DNA of 64,000 nt from Bacteroides sp. (GTDB taxonomy: Bacteria > Bacteroidota > Bacteroidia > Bacteroidales > Muribaculaceae). The notes below the pieces were generated by a model. It ran no database searches. It was not told the origin of the DNA and saw nothing but the letters and a program-made list of their open reading frames with translations. This document shows positions 59,819 through 64,000 of this stretch, one piece after another. Numbering within the stretch: position 1 is the first letter of the stretch; every line of letters starts with the position of its first letter. The position numbers and the translations under genes are program-made. The stretch is taken from contig JAMPHF010000002.1 of assembly GCA_023663525.1 (NCBI GenBank), forward strand, positions 604,118 to 668,117, written 5' to 3'.

Positions 59819-59918
59819 AAATAAGTGTTTTGAGAATTGATAATGATAATTTAGATTTTAGGTATAATATTCAGTATTATGAATTTCATGTAAGTTTGTT
59901 TTACACGGTATTTTGTGT

Positions 59919-59950
59919 CAAAGATACGTTTTAATCCTAAAACGTTCCAA
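59919..59950 (-). promoter_or_regulatory. Promoter of the secreted protein gene
   Basis: Minus-strand TTG (59950-59948), 21-bp spacer, TATCTTTG (59926-59919); leader of about 94 nt. Confidence 0.75.
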
Positions 59951-60046
59951 ATATTTAACCGATATTAACCAAAATTCCGCTGAAAAGGTGAAATATGTGT
60001 GTAATTTTTTGTATGAAAATTTCACGGGCACGTGTGGAGATATAAG

Positions 60047-60302
60047 GACGCGCGGAAGCGCGTATGCCGAATGACAAATAATCGTGCCTAATGCCTTTAC
60101 CGTATGTGATATGCCATGCGAATATCTATAAAAAAGGGAGGAGACATAAGGGTTGAAATGTCACGGAGAACGAGATTGATTCAATATCTGTGCGCGTGGC
60201 ACGATATGAAATTTCTTTGTTCCTTCCGTTTCATTTGTCCTTATGTCCCCTCCTTTTGGCAGGGTTGTTCATTTGGTCTGCGCGTTTCCGCGCGTCCCTA
60301 CA
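60047..60302. repeat. Composite inverted repeat: family D outside, family C inside
   Basis: Outer arms GGACGCGCGGAAGCGCG (60047 on) and CGCGTTTCCGCGCGTCC (60281 on) are complementary but for one base. Inner arms GGAGGAGACATAAGG (60138 on) and CCTTATGTCCCCTCC (60238 on). It fills most of the gap between the secreted-protein promoter and exuT. No gene seen in this stretch. Confidence 0.75.
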
Positions 60303-60331
60303 AATCTCCCTGTGGATTTCAGAGGTGTATC

Positions 60332-61834
60332 TTAGACTTCAATCTTCTTGTAGCGCGGCACGAGGGTCTTCATGATCAACCAACCTACGAGGTATGCGAC
60401 ACCGCAGATGCAGAACACGATGAAGTAGCCTGCGGGTTTGCCCTGGAAGCTCATGAACGACATGTTGGTCTGAGCCGAGTAGTCAAAGAGGATACCTGAG
60501 CAGTAGTTGATGAGGAACGAACCGAGTCCGCCGGCCATACCGCCGATACCGATGATTGTAGCGATGGTCGATTTGGGGAACATGTCGCCTGCAACTGAGT
60601 AGATGTTGGCACTCCAAGACTGGTGGGCAGCTCCGGCGATACCGATGATGATGATAGGCATCCAGGGTGACACTGAGCTGAGGGGCTGCGCAAGGAGGGC
60701 GAGGAGCGGGAACACGGCAAAGATGAGCATTGCGCGCATACGGGCTGCGTAGGGGTCCACGTTGATACCCTTACGGGCAGCACGGTCGATGAAGATGGTC
60801 GGGAGTTTACCGCCGTAGATTGAGAGCATGGTGATGAGGTAAAGCACGAAGATCATCAACATGCCTTCGCCTGACGAGGTCGAGAGTTTGAACACGTCGG
60901 TGATATAGGCGGGAGTCCAGAACAGGAAGAACCACCACACACCGTCGGTGAGGAATTTGCCGAAGAAGACCGCCCATGTCTGGGGGTATTTGAAGCACTT
61001 GAAGAACGGGATGGTAGCTGTCTCGCTGTCCTCGATCTCAGCTTTCTCTTTTGGAGTCTCGTCGGCAGCATCGTCGTCCTGCTCGATGTATGCAAGCTCA
61101 GCCTGATTCACGCGGTGATTCTTGGCAGGCTCTTTGTAGAGGAAAATCCAGAAGCCCATCCAGACGAAACCGAGGGCACCGATGATGATGAAGGCCATTT
61201 CCCAACCGTTGCCCCAGCCGATGCTCTGGAAGAACTTGGCAAGCGGGCCGATGGTGAAGGGGGCGATCAGTGCGCCGACGGCTGAACCGGCGTTGAAGAT
61301 CGATGTGGCGTAGGCGCGGTCACGTTTGGGGAAGTATTCAGCCGTCACCTTGATTGCTGCGGGGAAGTTACCGGCCTCACCGAGAGCGAGGATGGTGCGT
61401 GCAGCAAGGAAGAAGTAGACTGACACGGTGGCGATTGTCACAGCGATGTCGCCGGTGGCTTCGAGAAGCTCATGAGCGTTGTGGAGACCGAGAGTGTGTT
61501 CGGTGGCCCATCCGCAGGCAGCATGGAGACATGCGCCGGCTGACCACACACCGATGGCCCAGAGGTAGCCCTTCTTTGTTCCCATCCAGTCGATGAATCG
61601 GCCGGCGAGGAGGTTGGCTACGGCATAGACAATGGAGAAGACTGCGGTGATGAGACCGTAGTTGGCATCGGTCCAGTGAAATTCGGGAGAGATGAACTCT
61701 TTCCAGGTGAGTGAGAGCACCTGACGGTCCATGTAGTTGACGGTCGTTGCAAGGAAAAGCAGTGCGCAGATGACCCAACGGAAGTTGGTCATTTTCTGAT
61801 TGGCTGCTGCGAGTGGGGAGGATGCTGCTGCCAT
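60332..61834 (-). CDS. exuT: MFS hexuronate transporter (ExuT-like)
   Basis: 500 residues, 12 membrane helices with a cytoplasmic charged loop in the middle (QDDDAADETPKEKAEIEDSE). Opening TNFRWVICALLFLATTVNYMDRQVLSLTWK and GEAGNFPAAIKVTAEYFPKRDRA are typical of the anion:cation symporter subfamily that takes up galacturonate/glucuronate. It starts 3 bp after the uxaC stop and belongs to the same transcript. Confidence 0.92.
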   Translation of the reverse strand: MAAASSPLAAANQKMTNFRWVICALLFLATTVNYMDRQVLSLTWKEFISPEFHWTDANYGLITAVFSIVYAVANLLAGRFIDWMGTKKGYLWAIGVWSAGACLHAACGWATEHTLGLHNAHELLEATGDIAVTIATVSVYFFLAARTILALGEAGNFPAAIKVTAEYFPKRDRAYATSIFNAGSAVGALIAPFTIGPLAKFFQSIGWGNGWEMAFIIIGALGFVWMGFWIFLYKEPAKNHRVNQAELAYIEQDDDAADETPKEKAEIEDSETATIPFFKCFKYPQTWAVFFGKFLTDGVWWFFLFWTPAYITDVFKLSTSSGEGMLMIFVLYLITMLSIYGGKLPTIFIDRAARKGINVDPYAARMRAMLIFAVFPLLALLAQPLSSVSPWMPIIIIGIAGAAHQSWSANIYSVAGDMFPKSTIATIIGIGGMAGGLGSFLINYCSGILFDYSAQTNMSFMSFQGKPAGYFIVFCICGVAYLVGWLIMKTLVPRYKKIEV

Positions 61835-61837
61835 ACG

Positions 61838-63253
61838 TTAGAACTTGAAATAGTTTTTAGCGTTGTTGTAGCAGATGTCCTCGATCATTTGGTTGACGCG
61901 CTGCTCCTCATAGCCGGTGTAGGGGATGAGACCGTTTTCGATGTCATTGCCCACGAGGTTACAGAGTGTGCGGCGGAAATATTCGTGACGCGGGTATGAG
62001 AGGAATGAGCGGGAGTCGGTGAGCATTCCGACGAAGCGGCTGAGAAGACCGAGGAGCGAAAGGGCGTTCATCTGCTTCTCCATGCCGTCTTTCTGGTCAA
62101 GGAACCACCAGCCTGAACCGAATTGGATCTTGCCGGCCACTGTGCCGTCCTGGAAGTTGCCGAGCATGGTGGCGATCACTTCGTTGGCACTCGGGTTGAG
62201 GTTGTAGAGGATGGTCTTGGTGAGTTTGCCACGGGTGTTGAGTGTGTCAAGGAACTTGGCGCATGACTTTGCAGTAGTGAACTCGCCGATTGAGTCGAAG
62301 CCGGTGTCAGGACCGAGGAGCTTGAACATCTTGGTGTTGTTGTTGCGGATGGCTCCGTAGTGGAACTGCTGTGTCCAGCCTGATTCATAGTCCATTTCGC
62401 CGAACACGATGAGCATCGCGCTCTTGAACTTGAGGATATCCTCTTTGGTAAGCTCCTTACCGCCATAGACTTTGTCGAAGATAGCTTCGATTTCGCCGTC
62501 GGTGAAGTCCTCGGCATAGAATTCCTCGATTCCGTGGTCGGAGAGGCGGCAGCCCATCTCCTCGAAGAAATCGTGACGCTTTTGGAGGGCGTCAACCATA
62601 TCTTGGAACTTGTTGATTTCCACGCCTGATACTTCAGCAAGTTTCTCGACGTAGGCACGGAATTCAGCGGGATTCTCCACTGCCATAGCCTTGTCGGGAC
62701 GCCAAGTGGAGAGCATTTTGATCTCGAAGCCACTGTCGCGCACTTGCTTGTGGTATTCGAGAGAGTCAACGGGGTCGTCGGTTGTGCAGACGGTCTCGAC
62801 ATTGTAGCGGCGCATGAGGCCGCGTGCGGTCATGTTGGGATCGTTGAGGAGTTTGTCGTTACACTCATCGAAAATTTCCTTTGCAGTCTCGGGGTTGAGG
62901 AGCTTGTCGATGCCGAAAGCAGTCTTGAGCTCGAGGTGTGTCCAGTGGTAGAGGGGGTTGCGGAATGTGTAGGGGACGGTCTCGGCCCATTTTTCAAACT
63001 TCTCCCAGTCGGTGGTGTCAGTGCCTGTGCAGAAACGCTCGTCAACGCCGTTTGAGCGCATTGCGCGCCACTTGTAGTGGTCACCGCCGAGCCAGATTTC
63101 AGTGATTGACTTGAAGCGGTGGTCATCGGCTACCATTTTGGGGATAAGGTGGCAGTGATAGTCGATGATCGGCATTTTAGCCGCGTGTTCGTGATATAAC
63201 TTCTGTGCGGTTTCAGTCTGCAGCAGGAAGTTTTCGTCCATGAATGGTTTCAT
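61838..63253 (-). CDS. uxaC: Glucuronate/galacturonate isomerase
   Basis: 471 residues. Isomerises D-glucuronate to fructuronate and D-galacturonate to tagaturonate. Metal-binding IIDYHCHLIPKMVADDHRF at the N-terminus, RNPLYHWTHLELKTAFGI, and TTDDPVDSLEYH, followed by the family's C-terminal SYPRHEYFRRTLCNLVGNDIENG. Lies between uxaA and exuT, consistent with uptake followed by conversion to 2-keto-3-deoxygluconate. Confidence 0.96.
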   Translation of the reverse strand: MKPFMDENFLLQTETAQKLYHEHAAKMPIIDYHCHLIPKMVADDHRFKSITEIWLGGDHYKWRAMRSNGVDERFCTGTDTTDWEKFEKWAETVPYTFRNPLYHWTHLELKTAFGIDKLLNPETAKEIFDECNDKLLNDPNMTARGLMRRYNVETVCTTDDPVDSLEYHKQVRDSGFEIKMLSTWRPDKAMAVENPAEFRAYVEKLAEVSGVEINKFQDMVDALQKRHDFFEEMGCRLSDHGIEEFYAEDFTDGEIEAIFDKVYGGKELTKEDILKFKSAMLIVFGEMDYESGWTQQFHYGAIRNNNTKMFKLLGPDTGFDSIGEFTTAKSCAKFLDTLNTRGKLTKTILYNLNPSANEVIATMLGNFQDGTVAGKIQFGSGWWFLDQKDGMEKQMNALSLLGLLSRFVGMLTDSRSFLSYPRHEYFRRTLCNLVGNDIENGLIPYTGYEEQRVNQMIEDICYNNAKNYFKF

Positions 63254-63310
63254 TATGGTAGGATTATAAGATTTTTGGGAATTAGATTATGGTGTGGATA
63301 GGGATGTGAG

Positions 63311-63359
63311 AGGCTTCAGTGGCATTGTCGGAGGGGAGTGACAATGATCACTGAAGCCT
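63311..63359. terminator. Intergenic hairpin between uxaA and uxaC
   Basis: Perfect 11-bp outer arms AGGCTTCAGTG (63311-63321) and complement (63349-63359), an inner 6-bp arm ATTGTC/GACAAT, no U-tract. It may set the relative amounts of uxaA and uxaC mRNA rather than end the transcript. Confidence 0.55.
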
Positions 63360-63373
63360 GACAGGGATTTTCG

Positions 63374-64000
63374 TTAGAGGGTCACTCCGTTCTTGAAGAT
63401 GGAGATTTCGTGGATTCCGCTCTTTTCAGAGTTTACTTCCTCGCCTGAAGCGACTTTGAGAACGTATTTCACGAAGTCGGCGAGAACGTCGGACATAGTG
63501 CTGTCCTCAGCGAGTCGGCCTGCGTTGAAGTCGATCCAGGTCGGTTTGCGCTTTGCAAGCCCGGAGTTGGTGGATACTTTCACTGTGGGGACGAATGTGC
63601 CGAAGGGTGTGCCGCGACCTGTGGTGAACAGTACCATCTGGCAGCCGGAAGCTGCGAGGGCGGTAGAGGCGACGAGGTCGTTGCCGGGGGCTGAAAGGAG
63701 GTTGAGACCGTGGTTGTGGATACGTTCGCCGTATTCCATCACGCCGAACACCGGGCTCTTGCCTGACTTCTGTGTGCAACCGAGAGCTTTCTCCTCAAGT
63801 GTGGAGATACCTCCGGCCTTGTTGCCCGGCGACGGGTTTTCGCCGACAGGCTCGCCGTGGCTGAGGAAGTACTCCTTGAAGTTGTTGATGAGCGAGATTG
63901 TCTCGTCGAGAAGTTCATTGTTGGCGCAGCGGCGCATGAGAATGGTCTCAGCTCCGAACATTTCTGGAACTTCGGTGAGGACGGTGGTACCTCCCTGCTT
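63374..64000 (-). CDS. uxaA: Altronate dehydratase, C-terminal part
   Basis: Partial; the 5' end lies beyond the right edge. 208 residues visible from KQGGTTVLTEVPEMFGAETIL to the stop. SPGNKAGGISTLEEKALGCTQKSG, then APGNDLVASTALAASGCQMVLFTTGRGTPFG and PTVKVSTNSGLA are UxaA/GarD family hallmarks. It removes water from altronate to give 2-keto-3-deoxygluconate. First of the visible uxaA-uxaC-exuT order. Confidence 0.95.
   Translation of the reverse strand, partial: KQGGTTVLTEVPEMFGAETILMRRCANNELLDETISLINNFKEYFLSHGEPVGENPSPGNKAGGISTLEEKALGCTQKSGKSPVFGVMEYGERIHNHGLNLLSAPGNDLVASTALAASGCQMVLFTTGRGTPFGTFVPTVKVSTNSGLAKRKPTWIDFNAGRLAEDSTMSDVLADFVKYVLKVASGEEVNSEKSGIHEISIFKNGVTL

Overview
The window is chromosomal DNA of a member of the Bacteroidota, order Bacteroidales. 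Gene content suggests a gut Muribaculaceae-like lineage, but that family placement is inference. The evidence is: repeated Bacteroidetes-type promoters (-33 TTG, about 19-22 bp, -7 TAnnTTTG) in front of many genes; a SusC/SusD pair with an ECF sigma factor and FecR anti-sigma; DUF4421, DUF5103 and DUF3109 proteins; a dipeptidyl peptidase IV; a ribosomal protein S1 with an Arg/Ser-rich tail; and a hexuronate (uxaA-uxaC-exuT) operon. Coding density is high and most genes are housekeeping or core-accessory.

Layout. 1-880: no convincing gene, possible decayed fragments. 940-3840: overlapping operon of ABC ATPase, permease, YtrA-like GntR regulator and a membrane-anchored protein. 4114-6110: a HaeII-type restriction-modification pair. 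6085-8558: U32 peptidase-like protein (minus) and ruvB (plus). 8586-14612: lipid-linked oligosaccharide flippase, a large secreted repeat protein, aroK, an AlaDH/PNT-like protein, and RNase HI. 14891-20224 (minus): TolC, HlyD and two ABC-2 permeases, an exporter with no ATPase gene beside it. 20663-22528 (minus): DUF4421 protein and ECF sigma factor. 22816-34163 (plus): FecR, SusC, SusD, two TlpA-like thioredoxin lipoproteins and a DsbD-alpha-domain protein. 34455-41588 (plus): rpsA, lipoprotein, YfhO-like protein, methyltransferase-like remnant, xerD. 41849-43171 (minus): GltD-like protein. 43709-49797 (plus): coiled-coil protein, DPP IV, unknown membrane protein, miaA. 49992-53216: orphan MNT nucleotidyltransferase, fmt, trpB2, tRNA-Leu and tRNA-Arg. 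53526-56526 (plus): ung, C_GCAxxG_C_C protein, DUF5103, DUF3109. 56817-59818 (minus): gdhA, ferredoxin, secreted protein. 60332 to the right edge (minus): exuT, uxaC and the 3' part of uxaA.

The intergenic regions hold three recurrent inverted-repeat families. Family A is a GTAGGGACATGCC-type double hairpin, family B is built of TGCATTA/TAATGCA units, and family C has GGGACATAAGGACA-type arms facing TGTCCTTATGTCCC-type arms. One family-A copy carries a compensatory base change in both arms, which points to a maintained folded structure.

The strongest candidates for something undescribed are: (i) a 506-residue coiled-coil protein at 43709-45229 that carries an AT-hook and ends in a perfect sliding-clamp motif (QLSLF); (ii) the near absence of RGCGCY, the HaeII recognition sequence, across the window (I found one site, inside the methyltransferase gene, against several dozen RGCGCR); and (iii) the SusCD locus that carries redox proteins where hydrolases are usually found. 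No tools were run. All motif positions and counts are by eye.
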